64,000 nucleotides of DNA from Tetrahymena thermophila SB210 (Eukaryota > Ciliophora > Oligohymenophorea > Hymenostomatida > Tetrahymenidae), in the NCBI RefSeq assembly GCF_000189635.1, contig NW_002476539.1:66236-130235 (forward strand), given 5' to 3'. Positions within the stretch are counted from its first letter, which is position 1; every line of letters starts with the position of its first letter. The position numbers and the translations under genes are program-made. Under the pieces are notes generated by a model. It had not been told where the DNA came from. It did not search any database and saw nothing but the letters and a program-made list of their open reading frames with translations. Positions 37,350 through 52,000 of the stretch are shown in pieces.

Positions 37350-37799
37350 ATGGTTGTTAGTCATTCTATAAACTTTTAATAGAAACATTCTACCATGAAA
37401 ATTACGTATTATGTAAGCCTTTTTAGAGCTAAAATGAATAAATTCGTCGTAGTAAAAAATACATAATAATTAGGAAGATCCTAATTATTATTTAAGGAAT
37501 ATGCTTACTCCTTTAAATTTAAAAACTATGATCGATACCACCAAAAATCCTTTAAAATTAAATTTGCATATAACTTTGATTTACAAAAAGGGATTTTTAT
37601 GCTTGAGCGTAAATGTAAGCGTTCTAATTTTTCCAAATAACACTTTTATAATGAATTAAAATTTGGGCTTAAGATAAATAATACGTCAAAGGTGACTGTA
37701 TCTTATTTATATTTTATTATATTTTATGTCTATGCATCAATTAATTCGATATCTCGTAATGTTTCAACGTATATTATATTGTAAAAGATATCATTTTGA
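37350..37799 (+). CDS. possible hypothetical protein, 149 aa
   Basis: ATG 37350 to TGA 37797-37799 with composition above background. Basic and aromatic-rich: segments FKEYAYSFKFKNYDRYHQ, IKFAYNFDLQKGIFMLERK, then a hydrophobic stretch SYLYFIIFYVYASI near the C-terminus. No recognised domain. A 150-codon TGA-free run is expected by chance now and then in this sequence, so this is tentative. Confidence 0.3.
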
Positions 37800-39660
37800 T
37801 ATTGGAAAGATTAATTAATGTGCTAACAACATATATGTGTTTTTATTTATTTATATATATATAATATTTGATATCAGAACTCCTCAATTTGATTTTAATC
37901 TTAGATCACAAAGATTACTTAATTATTTTTGTTTTATTATCTTTCTTTTTGGAAAAAAAAAAAACAATCCAATCATTCTAAATCTCAAAAATTAATTAAA
38001 AAGTAAGTAAATAAAATTTTACTAATTATTATTAAATGCGAATAAGGTTCATTCATTCATAATTTTTTTGATTTGTTCAGCCAATCAATCTCTTCTTTTG
38101 CTAATAAAAAAAATAAACTATCTTTGTAATTTAACATTGAATGCGTATCTATCTATACTACTAGGTATGCAAAAAAATATTTAATAAATCCTTGAAATTA
38201 CATCAATAAATATTATACAAATAATTTCCTTAAAAAAACAAACTCATAATTAATACATACAAACAAATTTTAAGTAAAATCCCTCTAAATTAACAAATAA
38301 ATAAATATATCAATATTATCCAATAAGACATATCCTTGAACAAAAGAATTAAATTTTACTAAAAAAATAAATTCTTTTTAATTGGCACTTGTTCAAATAT
38401 TACAAGAAAAGCTGTAAACAACAAAATTAAAAGATTTCGATTATGGATAGATAAGGCTTAAATATTTGTTTTTAATTTTGAAAAATATTTATTACATTTA
38501 TATAAAATGAAAATTATGGTTTATCATTTATTCTATTTTCTTTATAATTGATTTCTTAATTTGAGTGTAATAAAATTAAAATATATTCAATAATATTATA
38601 AATACTTCTTACGCTACTATAAATATCTTTAATTTTTGTAAGTTTATCAAGTTTAAAATAAAATAAAAATTCTAAGGATCATAATCCATTTGTTTTATCA
38701 TAACATACATGGAATTACACTTATTTGTAATAGCTAAGTTACTAAAATATGCTATCTATATATCTATAAATTAAAATTAGGCGAAGCAATTTTTTACAAT
38801 CAGTTTCTATTAAAATTTATTGCTATTTTCATGCATGTATGCTTCCTTTTTCGAGAAATTATTCTAAATTTGGAAGAATAAGCTTTTTAAGAAATGAAAA
38901 TGAAGAATGGATTTAGATTGATAGATAAATACATTTTAAAAATATCAAGTGATATTTGGTTCTAACTAATATGATTATCAAAATTAAATTATAATATAAG
39001 GAAATAGGCAAAGATTCTTCTCTTAAAATAAAAAATTTTATAAAAATAATTCATTTTTATTTTATGAAGACTTTTTGGGAGGTAGGGAGGGAGGGAAGGA
39101 TGGATATTTTTAATTAACGATTGAATAAATATTTTGTTAATTAATTATTACATGGTGATTAATACATCCCAAAAGTAAAGTATAAGCCAATTTACATTCC
39201 TAAAAGTTAAACTAAAAGATTTATTATTGACAATTGTTAGTATTTCAAAAGCGTTAATTTTTATTTAATTTAGCGATGTTTTATTAAATTTAAATAAATT
39301 TATGTTCAAAATACCAAATAAAACTCTAAATATTCAAATAAAAACTTCATAATTGGAGCCTTAAAAATGCCTATGCCAGCTTACACACTAAATAAAAAAA
39401 AATGAAAAGAATGGTAAAATTCTATTTGTCATTAAAAATTCAATAATTATTATAAGCTAAAATCAGAATGGTTTCTAGGTATAACTGATAAATTATTTCA
39501 ATCAAACTGAGATCCGGTGAATTTGGATTCAATCTACATTTTGTGGTTCTGATTCAATCCATGAATTTTTGTAAGAATAGGCTGTATAGCTTTTAATTTC
39601 ATTACAATTTTTTACAAAACCCATAACTAGAAGAATTCAAATAGAAATTAATTTTTTTAT

Positions 39661-39730
39661 TAATCAATTAATCAATCAATCTATCAATTAATCAAAAAGT
39701 CAATCGATTAATCAATAAATCAATCAATCT
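39661..39730. repeat. imperfect AATC tetranucleotide tract
   Basis: About 70 bases made mostly of AATC/ATCA units with a few interruptions (TATC, CGATT). Simple-sequence repeat in a gene-free region. Confidence 0.8.
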
Positions 39731-42700
39731 AGTTATCATTCTTTCTATTAATCGACTTAATTATATACTCTCCCAGTCAGTATTATTTTATTCATAAATA
39801 CAAATAAATCATAAAAAACACATAGATAATATTTTAGCGATAATTCTAAAACAAAATCTAATTCTAAAATTAAACAATTTCACAAAATATTTCTGGGATA
39901 ACTTCAAATTTTTTGTTTTATTGTTAATATTAATTTCTTTTCAAATTTGTTCACTTTGTCTATTGCTTTTATTGAAAAATAATTTGTGATCTTCTATTCA
40001 TCCTTATTAAGATCAATAAAAAAGTAATCTCCTTCCAAATCAATCAAAAATTTTTTTACTGATAAAAACTAAATCTGTATTCCAAAATTTAAATTTTGAC
40101 CACCTTAAAAACATTCCAGTGGAGTTAGGCTGAAAGAATCTATAACATTTTGTTACAAATTAGTAAATTTATTTACAATTAAAGCAAAAGAATAGATAAA
40201 GATGATCTCTTAAAAATGTAAAAGTGTTTCTATACTAACTTTATATGAGTTTTTGAGGAGATAAATATTTTGAGGAAAAAGATATTTATTTATTTTAGTT
40301 TAATAAGCAAATATTTGCATTAAATTGGATTTAATTAAATATGCCTGATTAGATTGAATTAATAGTACTCTTACAAATCAGAAATTATTTTTAAAATTTT
40401 TAAAATAAAATTTAAATATTTCAATAACTGCATAAATAGAAAATGCAGTGAATTAACTCCACCATTTGAAAATAAATTGACAAAATATTTGCTAATAGTT
40501 AATAAAATATATGCGTAATTAAAAATTAATACTTGATTTAAGTATTTGAAAAATTATTTATTCGTAATTTAAAGTACTAGAATTCAAAAAGATACTTTTA
40601 ATAGTTTGATAAATTTAGTTTGTTTTTTATCACTAGTTTAATGAAATAATTTATTGCATATTCTCCACTAATTTAAAAAATGTATTAGCCTAGGTAATAG
40701 CAATATTTTTTTTATTATATTTATATTTATCAATTTTGATCAGAATTTATATTTTTTAATTTGAATAAAATTATAGTTCTGCTTACTAAATTTAAATAGT
40801 GAGTGAATTAATTTTCTAATTTAGTGGATTTTTTAATACAGCAATCAAACTAATTTAAATCACTCTTTTCTTTTTACTATCACTGTTTGTTATAGTTTTA
40901 ATAATTTTTTATTATTTCATAATTTTATGTCTAAAAATTCTTTTCTATTTATTTGTTTTGTTGAATTTATATTTTTGTTAATGTCTGAATTTTTGATAAC
41001 TTTTATAAATATTTACTATTGTGAATACTTTGAAAATTATTGATTTAATGTTTGTTTATTTCTTCATTCAAGAAATTTTAGATTTTTTTTTCATACTTGA
41101 AAATGTAAAAAAATTAAATTAATTTAATAATGAAGTAACTAAATAATAATTATCATAAATTAAGAAACGGAATTTTTTACAACATTCTTGAATGCAAATC
41201 CAAGTTAGTTGCTTTAATAAATATTTTGTAAACTTCAAAACAAGCTATCGAATATTTTTGTTTATAAATTCAATTGATTATTATTCTTTTTCTTTTATTG
41301 AATTATTCATAACAACAATTTATTAATCTTATAAAAATAAATAGAAAACTTTTATTATTTACTATTTCAAATGTAATAAAATAGAAAATTAAGGCGTTTT
41401 AAATTACTCTATTCCTTCTTTTGTATTACATAGGTTATAATTTCTATTCAAAAATATTTGTGGAATCTAAAACTTTTTTAGTTTTTATTTATTTATTTAT
41501 TAATTGAAATTGTTTCAAATGTTTTCTGCTTTTCATTATAAAATTTTTTCTGATTGTAAAATATTGATGATAATTTGAACAAAAAAGCCAATTTAACTTC
41601 GAAAGTTGAACAATAATATCATTTTTTCAGTGTATTTTTTTAAAAAAATACTGATTTCTTTTCAAAGTAAAAAATTGGTATTTACCATTAAAAGTAAGCA
41701 AATAATGAAAATTTTAAAAAATAAAATATGCCAAGGATATAGAAAAAATCACAATAAAATGCCTTCTTTATTAGATTTTATTTACTCTATTATGAATGTG
41801 TGCAACATGAAGATTAAACTTCGAGAAATTTAGTCCATTTTCTTAAAGTTTGTGTGATAGGATGTCTCTTTTCTGCAAAAATTTTTGTCAAAAATTTTCC
41901 ACTTAATGTTGCAATAATTTAAAAAGACACATTCATTAAAACTATTTAATATATAACTTCTGGAAATTTAGACCTAGAACATTAATGGAAATGTGGTGAG
42001 CAAACATCATCAATTTCGGTATTCATAATAGAGTTTAGTTTACCCCTTTTTTTATTTTTTTTGGTTACAAGAGAAAAAAAAGTAAGTATTTGAGGTTTTA
42101 GATTCTGTATTGTTTTGATTACTAGAAAACATCGTAATAGAATGATAGATTTTATTTATGTATTTCAGCACTAAAAAATCATAAATTGAGGAAGTAAACA
42201 TTATTATATATTAAGTTAAAAAGTAAAAAATTTAACTAAATATTCTTTTACCTATCTATTAGTTAGAACTACTTATTGAGCTTTACAGTTTTTGAGAAAA
42301 CCCACAAATTTGATATTAGATTATGAGATTAAGTTTTCAAGATAATATACTTATAATTTCTGAAAACTTATATTTTTGTTAATGTCTCAAAAAAAAATAA
42401 ATTAATAATTAAAAGATTTATTTTTGGATGGAATTCTATAAACAAATTAATTTTGTATGGAAATCAATTGATAATTTATTATATTATATTTTTTTTTTTT
42501 TTGGATCTTGGGGGTATGTACAAACACTTTTAAATCAAAAGAGTAAAATGTAAATTTTCTTATTTTATTGAGTAAAATTATATCTATTCATTATGTTTTT
42601 TTGCACAGATTATTTCTTTAAAAAATACTTACTGTTTAACTATGAATGATAATTTCAAGAAAATAGTTAAAATGGGACATATAAATACCTTTATTCTTGA

Positions 42701-43690
42701 ATTCCATGTTTTTTATTCACTACTAACAATAAAAAATAGAGAAATGATTGGATTTCTCAAATACAACGTCACATGGTTCACTTGTATCTGATTACACTTG
42801 GAACCTGTAATATTTTTTAAGTATGTAATTTTTTGATTCCTAAAAATAAATTTAGTTACAATCAAAATTAAAAATTAATCCAAATATCTGAATATTAAAA
42901 ACGAATATAAAATATTTGAAAGTATTTTTGTCAATCTTACAATAACTTTTAATAAGGGTTTTACACAAAAAAAATATTTCAAGTAAAAAGCTTGTAACAA
43001 AGCTATTACTGAAATTTTTAAGGATTAGATTAAAATAATCTATTTTAAAAAGTTCTGTATAAGTATACATAAATTTATGTTCATTTTGTTCCTCGATCTT
43101 AGCGATGTAAAGATTTTATCGTAATTTTACAAGTTATAATTTAGAAATGTAGTATAGACAAAATCGATCAAATAAAAATAAGTATGAATCTAAGTTAAAA
43201 TTTACACATATAATAATGATTAACTAGAGAAATATAATAAAAATTGATTTCAGTAATGAAAAGAAATTTATTTATTGCTTTAATTTGTTCCTTTTAGAAA
43301 TTAACAGACGACTGTAAGATTTGCAATAGAGAAAATTAGATAAATTTAAGAATTTTATATAGAAAGCTAATAAACATATAAATAAACATTTAATTATTTA
43401 TTGGTATTTTTTAATATTAATTGATGATAAATTTTAATTAAATTTTTTTGATGTTTTATTATCAAATTATTAATTGATAGATTGATTGATTTATTGTTTT
43501 ATAAATTTTTTGATTAGTAAGGTCTTGAAAATAATGATATTTAATTACATTCTTTATATACGAATTTATTTATAAGTGATTGTATAACTATGATTCTTGT
43601 CTAAATGATCTTTTTCAATTTTTTAATAGATAACCAAGCTAGTTACATTCTTTAAATGATATGATTGATTACTGGTATATTTGTTATTTA

Positions 43691-43713
43691 GTTAGTTAGT
43701 TAGTTAGTTAGTT
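43691..43713. repeat. GTTA tetranucleotide tract
   Basis: Five perfect GTTA units and a partial sixth, just downstream of the reverse-strand gene at 43948. Confidence 0.9.
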
Positions 43714-43787
43714 TATATATTAACTTATTTCTTGTTAGTCTATTTGTTGATTTATAGATTGATTGATTTGTTTTTTTGTTTGTTTTT

Positions 43788-43807
43788 TTGATTGATTGAT
43801 TGATTGT
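43788..43807. repeat. TTGA tetranucleotide tract
   Basis: About four TTGA units following a T/G-rich tract. Similar TTGATTGATT repeats occur on the same (3') side of the paralogue at 35525, near 35135-35150. Confidence 0.85.
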
Positions 43808-43947
43808 TCGAATCGTATAATATAGATAGATAGTTTGAATTTGCACTAAAAATTAATTTATATAAGATTTTGTTCATGATTACAGAAATTTGGATAGGAA
43901 TGAGTTTTTTATGTTAGTATTTTGTTTTTTAGTATGATGAGTAAAGA

Positions 43948-45054
43948 TCAGTTTGTATTGTTATAGCATTCCATTTTTTATAGGAATAATTCGCTTTTGA
44001 TGTTGTATTCTTGTTCATTCCAGAAGTTAGGAATTTACATCTTGTTCACTCTTCTGTCTGCGATAAGCTTTTTAACAATTGGAGCTTGGAATGCATAGAA
44101 TTCGAATTAGATAAAACCTAATAAGACTCCATTTAATATGCAGGGAATAGCTGTAGAGCTTACAGTGCAATTTAGAATTATTTTTTCTAAAGTTTCAATT
44201 TGAGATTGATAGTAATTCACTAAGGGCTATGTGGGAAGGAAGTTTGGATAAAAAATTTATTAGGAGGAGGAACTTTGCTGTGAGTAAGCATCTTATGATG
44301 CCATTTTGGATGCTTCGAAGCATTACAAGTGGGTTTAAAGGAGCTGATTGTTTTATTAACGACGAATTTCTTAAGAGCGGGGTTCGTAAGTTGAGATTCT
44401 CATCATCATTTACTAGAAATGATTACGGTTTGAACCTAGGATAGTTACAAGGGATTCACTGAAGCCTTTACGCAAGATGAAAGGTTCTAGCTCATCTTCG
44501 ACACACTAGATAATTGTGTAAGAGAAAATTTATGATTTACCATTAATTCCTGTATTGTTAGAAAAGCTGCCCAGCTCTTTTTCAATAAAGTAAGCAAATG
44601 CTGATTCTTTTGATTCTAATTCCTAGCAAGATTAATAACTAGCGCGACCACTACTCGAATCGGAATCACTTATATTATTATTTTCATTCTAATATTTATG
44701 ATCCTATGATAAAGTCAAATACTTTTGAATAGAGTGTTGCTATTCAGCACAAATATTATTAACTTGTTAAGACATTTCTTTGAAACTAGAGAATTGAGAG
44801 CGCTTTTGACAATAATTTACTTCTATGATCCCTTTCTGCTTCTTTTCTAAAATGCAAGAAATAGGAAGTGCATTTTGCTTAGCAGATAAGACACTGTTAA
44901 AGTAGTCTTCTTCGGAAGCAGATTAACAAAATTAAGGGTTAGTCTCGAACACAAGATTCCCAATAGTCAAATGATCAGCTTAAGAGTTGCTTGGAGATGT
45001 TTCTCCGAAAGAGCAAGAGGAACCATCAATAAGTTAAAAATCAACTTGTCTCAT
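43948..45054 (-). CDS. hypothetical protein, 368 aa (family B, copy 2)
   Basis: Reverse-strand single frame, ATG 45054-45052 to TGA 43950-43948. Starts MRQVDFQLIDGSSCSFGE. Overall layout equals the protein at 35525-36622: an N-terminal Ser/Gln/Asn-rich half with a shared LTIGNLVFE / FTIGNMLFE block, then FSYTIIQCVEDELEPFI, GFSESLVTILGSNRNHFQQM and, near the end, STAIPCILNGVLLGFIQFE. The copies differ most in the linker (here an Asp/Ser stretch SDSDSSSG and a Gln/Ser-rich insert). Same strand and ~7.3 kb apart, so a duplicated pair. Possible PAS-like core, unproven; function unknown. Confidence 0.82.
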
Positions 45055-48000
45055 TTTTATATTTTCTTTTGTTTGATTGTTCGTTACGGTTATTGTTAGA
45101 TTTATAATTTCTGATAGTAATTCGTTACTAAATGTAAAACAAAAGAGGAATTTCTTTCTTTTAGCAAGGGTTACTAGTATTGAGTGTAAATCCTAGATAC
45201 GATATTTTGCAAAATTGCTTGAAGAGCGATTGAATATTTCAAAGTATTTAGCAAATAGAGATTATGTATTTTGCTCCTTTCTTTATTATCTTTTGTTGAG
45301 TAGAATCTAGTATTTGATTTTATATTAGGTATTAATTATGAATGGGTTATGAAGAAGATGATGATGATGATTTTTTTTTTTTCTTTTTTAAATCTTTAGT
45401 GTTTTTATGAAATTATGAGAATGGATCAGCCTCTGGAATTAAATAGATGAAATCAATATATAAAAATAATAAATAGATAGATAGACAGCTAGCAAGTTAT
45501 TTAGCAATGGACTTTGATTAAAACTGAATTAAAAAGTGATAATTGCTATCGGAAATAATTAATTATGCTCGTATCTTTTAATGAAATTTTGTTTACATTT
45601 ATCATTTCCTTACAGTTGAAATCTAAAATTCACTCTTCAGTTTTTGAAAGAATGAATGATTGAATAAATAATTCAATTAATTGCATACGCCAGCCTTTAT
45701 TTATGTGCACTAATTGAAATTTTTTCTATCCCCATCTTTCAACATGCGCCCAGCTTAGATTTTAACATTTTACAATGAATTCTGTCCCAAATTAATTACT
45801 TCCTACGATAAATTCTGTTTCCCACTAATTTTTGTAATCCTTGCAGCCCTCTGAGCTGCTTGTTACTTTCTGCTACTAAGTTTCTTAAATGAAAAAAATT
45901 TGATTTACCATAACGCGCACTCTCTGAAAACAAATTTAAAATATATTCTATTAATTAATCAATCAATTTATGCATTTAATCTATAGATTGATTAATTGAT
46001 CTGTGAATCTATCGGGTAGTTAATTAAAAATCTAAGATATTTTAAAATAAGCAAACAAGGAACTTGTATTTTATATTTATTTATTTGATTGATTGATTCC
46101 CCACTCTCTTTCTCTCGATAGCTTTCTTTTTCTTTATCTCATTCGTTTGCTTTTTTTAAAAATTCAAATATTTCATAGAAAAATCTTCACTAGCAAACCT
46201 ACATTGTAAATTTGCTAAAAGAGCTCAGTAAATTGTTCTATTGATAAATTCAGTTATTTTTATTTAAAAAAAGAGTTGTTTTTACTGAAAAATAAAATTT
46301 TTTTTAAAAAAAGCTTAAAAAACTAAATTTACTGGACCAGCAATAAAATTTATGTATGGGGGAATATTTTCTTATCGACAAATTAAAAATATTTGTTTGG
46401 TTTGTTTGAATTATGCTATCGTTTTCATTTCAATCCATTTAACATTATTCAAATTATTCTACAAAAAATAAGAAATTTATAGACGATTGTAAGGTGTCTT
46501 TATCAGCGAAAAATAATGACAATATTATCAAAGCAGCTTAATAGTGTAAATTTTGTATTTCATATCAATAATTTTCAAGTGAAGCAAAATTAAAGGACTT
46601 TTTAACATGTAGCTCAATTCAAATTGCAAAATATCTATTTAAACGATCATAAAATACATTGCAAATATGCTAAAATAAAAATTTAGCAAGTAAAATTTGT
46701 CTCAGAAAAAACTTCGTTCTAAACAATTATATTTAATTATAAAAGGTAACTATGAATTGAAAATTCAGTAAACAAATAGACTATTTTAAAATAAATTCAT
46801 CAATAAAAATTAAAAATTGATAGGATTTATTTAAAGATCTAGGCTAAATTTATTCAAATATTAAAGAATATTATTTTGTATTCAAAATCCTAAATTATTT
46901 ATCATAGAAAATGGCGATTACCATTCATAAAGAGTAAAGTATAGTTTTTTAATATAAACTACATTGAGTCTGAAAATCTAATAAATAAATCAATAAAAAT
47001 AGCAAATTTATATTTTCAAATTTTTAATAAGAAAATTCTTAATTGAATATAAAAGTCAATCAATAGTTGACAAAAAAATCAACCAATAGTTAGTTGATAA
47101 AAGAATCAATCAATCAATTAATTAATAACAAAATTAAAAATTTATTAATCGACCAATAAATAAATAAATAAATAAAGACTCAAGCCAATTAATTAGTCAA
47201 TAATTTGCAATCGATCATTAAGAACATAGAAAAGAATATGAATTAATGATATATCAAGAAGCTTTAATAGATACAAAAAAAATTGATTGCTTAAAATTGA
47301 GTTATTTTTCTAGTAAAAGTTTAAATTAGAATTTTAATTAAGAAATAGAAAAATAAATAAATAAATAAATTTAGATGTTAGAAATTAATAGCTCCTTCAA
47401 AAATTAATTTGTTTAAGCTTTATTTAGTTCTATTTAAAAAAGACCTATTATCAACCAATCACTATTTTTTTGCAAATTTTATATATTTTTGTTTCTCAGA
47501 TAATTTCTTTTATTTTTTTAACTTTTCTTCTTTCTTTCTGCTTTATTTATTTGTTTGTTTGATTGTTTTTTTGTGAATCATTTTCACTTAATTATGTAAT
47601 AAATAAGACTAATATTTTATGCTACTTAAGAATTCAATTAATTTTGTTCCTTCATCTTTCTCTTATATTCTTACTTATCAAGCGACAAACAAATAAATGT
47701 AGAACAAAATAAAATATAAAATAGAAAATCTTTTTCATTGAATATAAAATTTAACATTAAAAATCCAAACCTTTTCGCCATTTTTGGTCTCTTGTTTATT
47801 TAAAATGATATTTTTAATTTTGACTGATAAAAAATATTCATAGCAAATTAATTTTTAAATATTACAACTTAAAAAAACTTATAGACAGTTACTTACTTTT
47901 AGATTTTTTTGTCTATTTAACACAAAAAAGTGAGGAAGTATTTTGGTTAGCATTTATTTAATTTTTCCTTGATAGTAATATCTATTTATTCTTAATTATT

Positions 48001-48589
48001 TCGATTAATAAACTAATTTTTCCCACCCTATAACTTCTTACTATTAATTTATCTTTTTTTTTTAATTGTTAGTTACTATTTTAAAATTAAATGATTACAT
48101 AGTAAATTTAATATTCCTTGATTGATAAATTAGTAAGTAATCACAAATATTTCTAAAAAAGGCCGATAAAAGGGCATATTTTTGCCAATAAGAAATCAAT
48201 TCGAATTTTAAGTTTATCATTAATTTTTTTCAGCAATTCCATTAAATACATATGTAAGTGTGGTATAAAGTGTAATCTTTGGTTATATAATTGTAAGCAT
48301 ATACAAATTTAATATTTACTATTACATGCCTTAGAATAAACTAAATTGCCTTTAAAAATTATATTTGTGTAATGTTCTGAACCTGTATATTTTTATGAAG
48401 TCAGGATTACAATGCTTTGTATGCATTTTAGTTATATTTTATTAAGAAATAGCAAGATTTATAATGTAATTGCAATTCATTTTTAAAAAAATGAGTTAAA
48501 AATTAATTGTTAGTTTTAAATATTGAATTTTTAGAAAAGAAATCATAAGATATTCCAGATAAGATAGTAAATTATAATCAAATAAAGAA
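45055..48589. other. 3.5 kb without a supported gene
   Basis: The first ~900 bases upstream of the reverse-strand gene have unusually high G+C for a spacer (about 45690-45930, with GCGCCC and CCCTCTGAGC), perhaps a long 5' leader or a lost exon. The rest is AT-rich with AATA and ATCA tetranucleotide tracts (for example 47155-47176) and a GATGATGAT run at 45357-45371. Confidence 0.45.
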
Positions 48590-49080
48590 TAATGGTAAAT
48601 AATTGCTTGAAAATTTATGAAATAAAAATTGAAAATTATGAGCTTATTTCTAATCATTTGAAATCACCAATACTTTAAATTATCAAAATAAGGAAAAATA
48701 AATTTAATAAACTGAGTCCTTTTCTTGACAAATCTAAGTAAGGATCATTACGTATTTTTAAAAAGTTTTTGAATTTGATGAGCGTAAATTTCTTATTGAG
48801 ATGAAGGACTTAATTTTTTTAATAACCTTAAGTAAAGTGAAACAAACAATCCTTTATGAAATTATGTTTAGCAGAATTTAAAAATCAGTTTACACTTCAA
48901 AAACTGATATATGAAATTAAATTAGTGTTATCAGAAAATGATTCAATTTCTTACAATTAAAAATTCGAAAATTCAATAAAACTGCTTCTAAATAATATTC
49001 AAATACTGAATTTATAAGTTTTGAAGATGATGACATGAAATTTGGCTGCTTTACTTACATGGGAAGTCAATTACTTAATT
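48590..49080 (+). pseudogene. possible gene remnant
   Basis: Three coding-like pieces lie in different frames: MVNNCLKIYEIKIENYELIS... (ATG about 48592, 70 codons), MKLCLAEFKNQFTLQKLIYE... (from about 48857) and, overlapping its end, FISFEDDDMKFGCFTYMGS (about 49012-49068). Order and spacing suit one frameshifted gene, but each piece is short enough to arise by chance. No family recognised. Confidence 0.25.
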
Positions 49081-52000
49081 AATTAATTTATTAATTGATG
49101 AATTATAATTATACTTAAAAATAAAAGAATTTTAGATAAAAATAGGGCAATTTTTTCTTTTGATAAAAAATTTGACAATCAATCTATTTTTATGTTCTAA
49201 AACTAAATTTGTATAATTATTTTATGCATATCTCTTTCTAACAAAAAGAACAAGTTACTTAGCAAATTCACGCGTAAAAGTGAGCAATAATATTTAATTC
49301 TACATTGTTTGTTTTCCACAGTTTCAAGAAAATATCTTGTTCTATTCAAATTACTTTTTATCAATAAAAAGTAATTTAATTCTTGTTTGAAAGAAAATTT
49401 CCCTTTTTGTCTGAGTGTAGACTCAGTTTACTTCTCAATTTATTTCATGCTTTATTTAAGAATACTTGCTGGACATTGTCTAATAATTAATTTTAAAAGA
49501 CTTCCTTTTTACAAAGGTAGGATTTTTATAACTTTTAATAAAACAAATTTACAATTAATATCTTAATTTCATTAAGAAAAAATCCTACGAAATTCGTGCT
49601 CATTTACACACTCGATCTTTGTTTTGTAATAAAGCAGAATATAATCTAAATTTTATCAAAACATAAATTCTTCTTTCTTTATTAGATAATTACTTGAAAG
49701 ATTTATTAATAAATTTAGTTCATGTTTACTTTAAAAATTCAAACAAAATAATAATCAAATAAATGAATAAATCAGTCAATAAGTCAGTAGTCATAATTAT
49801 TTTTTACTAACTTTTTGAATTAAAAAAATAGCAAGTTTTAATATTTCTCGAAGTTTGTGAAATACTTGGGGGAAATAGCTAAATTAAAAAGAATAGTAAT
49901 TCTTTTTTATAGAAGGAAAGTCAGTCGTCTTTCTTTAATTAAATAATTCTTCTACAAAATATACTTGAATTTATCAATATAATAAATAAATATTACATTC
50001 ATACAATCAATAAATTAATTAAAAAATTTTGTTTACACTCAATATTAAAAGATTAATTAAATAAGTGTAAATTTAATTATTATTTATAAACTAATAGTAT
50101 TTCATAAATTAAATATCAGACAGACAGATAGGCAATCAAAAGCGGCCTAACAGTTCAAATACGCCTGAAAAAAAAAGCGTCATACTTGGAGATATAACCA
50201 AGCATTAATCAATAAATACTGCTTAATTTTATTATATAGTGTAAATTACTATACTTTAATTTCAGTTACTAGTGTATACACCTAAAAACCAAAATAATTT
50301 AATTTTTATGCTTAAACCTATTACTTAGGATATTATAATTCTATTAATTTTACATTATAATTTAACTCTTTCCTCGAAAGAACTTAGATAAAATATGCTT
50401 CACAAATTTTTAATTTATTTATTTATCAATAAATATAATATAAATATACTCAAATAAACATATGAAGAGATAATAACTAGTTAATAAATTAATATAAATT
50501 TTATTCGAGTATATAGCTATTTATTGTTAATAGTAAATAGTTATTGCATAGAGAAAACCTATAAGTAGAATTATTCTATGTATGTTTTTAATGCATTTAT
50601 ATATTTTAAATTTAGCAAAAAATTATCTATAATTCAATAAATATATTTACTTAATTAAAATGTAAGCTAATTGCTTCATTATTTTCCTTTTTATCAACCA
50701 AAATTAAAACATTTAGTTTCATTCTCTCAAAATTGAATTATTTATTGAATCTAGAAAACTTGATTTTATTACTTCTGTTACTATTAGTTCTAATCTTAAA
50801 TTAAATTTCCTTAGGCATCATATTACGTCCCTACTTGACCTAGTTGTTAATCTTTTTTTATTTAGATGTTCTAAATAGCTCTATGATCCTAAAATTAGAC
50901 TATTTTATTTTTAAATTGATATGTGTTTAACATTTTATTAGTTATTACAAATTAAAAAATATTAATCGAGTAATCTAAATTTTATAACAGGCTATCATTT
51001 TTTTATCTTACATTTTTTAAATTAGCTTGATTCAAATTAGTGCATTTTTGGGGTTATCTAAAATTAATCTAATGGTTTTGAAATTTTCTTCTTTTTCAAG
51101 CTCAAATCAAACGCATTCTGATCAAACCACATGAACAGATTAAATTTTTGCTCAATTGTTGTAGATAAAAAATTTTTTAACTCTTATCAACGAGCATAGT
51201 TTTTTTTTTTTCAAAACTCAATTAACTATTTTCTTTGTTCTATAAAATATTAAATGCTCTCAAAAAATTTGTCTTTATGCTTAGTTTGTTTTTTGAAAAT
51301 ATATACATGCTTTTTATTTACTTAATTTTCGAGAGAATAGTGCTAGCTTTATGTTTTTTAAAGAATGAAAAAAAGTGTAAATTCGCTATTCTGACTAAGA
51401 TAATCAATCAAAAATAATAATTTGCTATTTAGCAATCAAAAAGAATTAATACTCGCGTTATTAATTATTTGGACAAATTAAACAGTCTAAATCTAAAACA
51501 TTAACTATCTATCTATAATATTTCCAAATAATAATTTTGATTTGCATTAGGCTAAAATACTTCAAAAGAATGAATAAATTAATGTATGACTGAATGAATG
51601 ATAGATTTAATTCTGATATATTTGTAACATAAGCACATAATTTAGCTAGAAATAATTAAAAAAGTTTTAATGGTGAAAAGATATTTTAATTAATTCGATG
51701 AAAATAATTAACATCAATGACTAAAAAACGATATTATGTCAGATTAATAAATAAATAGATTAAATTGCTGAAAATAATACTAAATATCTTTCTATTCTAA
51801 ATTTATGTTTTACTGGTTCTTAAATTACCTTTCATCAATCACTAATGCTAAAATTATATCAAATAGAATTTTTTATTAGCAACTTTACTAGTAAATTCAG
51901 CTCTACTGTAGATAAGTAAACAAACACTCAAACTACAATACGAACAAATCAATTTCACTAAATTTTTCTCTCTATTCTTTATCTCTTTTTATTTTAATAA

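Larger units (their letters stand above)
37800..43947. other. 6.1 kb gene-poor stretch
   Basis: No supportable gene on either strand. It is AT-rich with several simple-sequence tracts of four-base ATCA/TGAT and TTAG type. A short G-rich run (near 39080-39100, GGGAGG-like) stands out. Confidence 0.5.

Noticed and set aside
39500-39570. Possible tRNA-like TTC-arm (GGTTCTGATTCAATCC)
   Set aside because: No acceptor stem, D-arm or anticodon arm could be placed around it.
44229-44444. Plus-strand 71-aa frame
   Set aside because: Lies antisense within the better supported reverse-strand gene 43948-45054.
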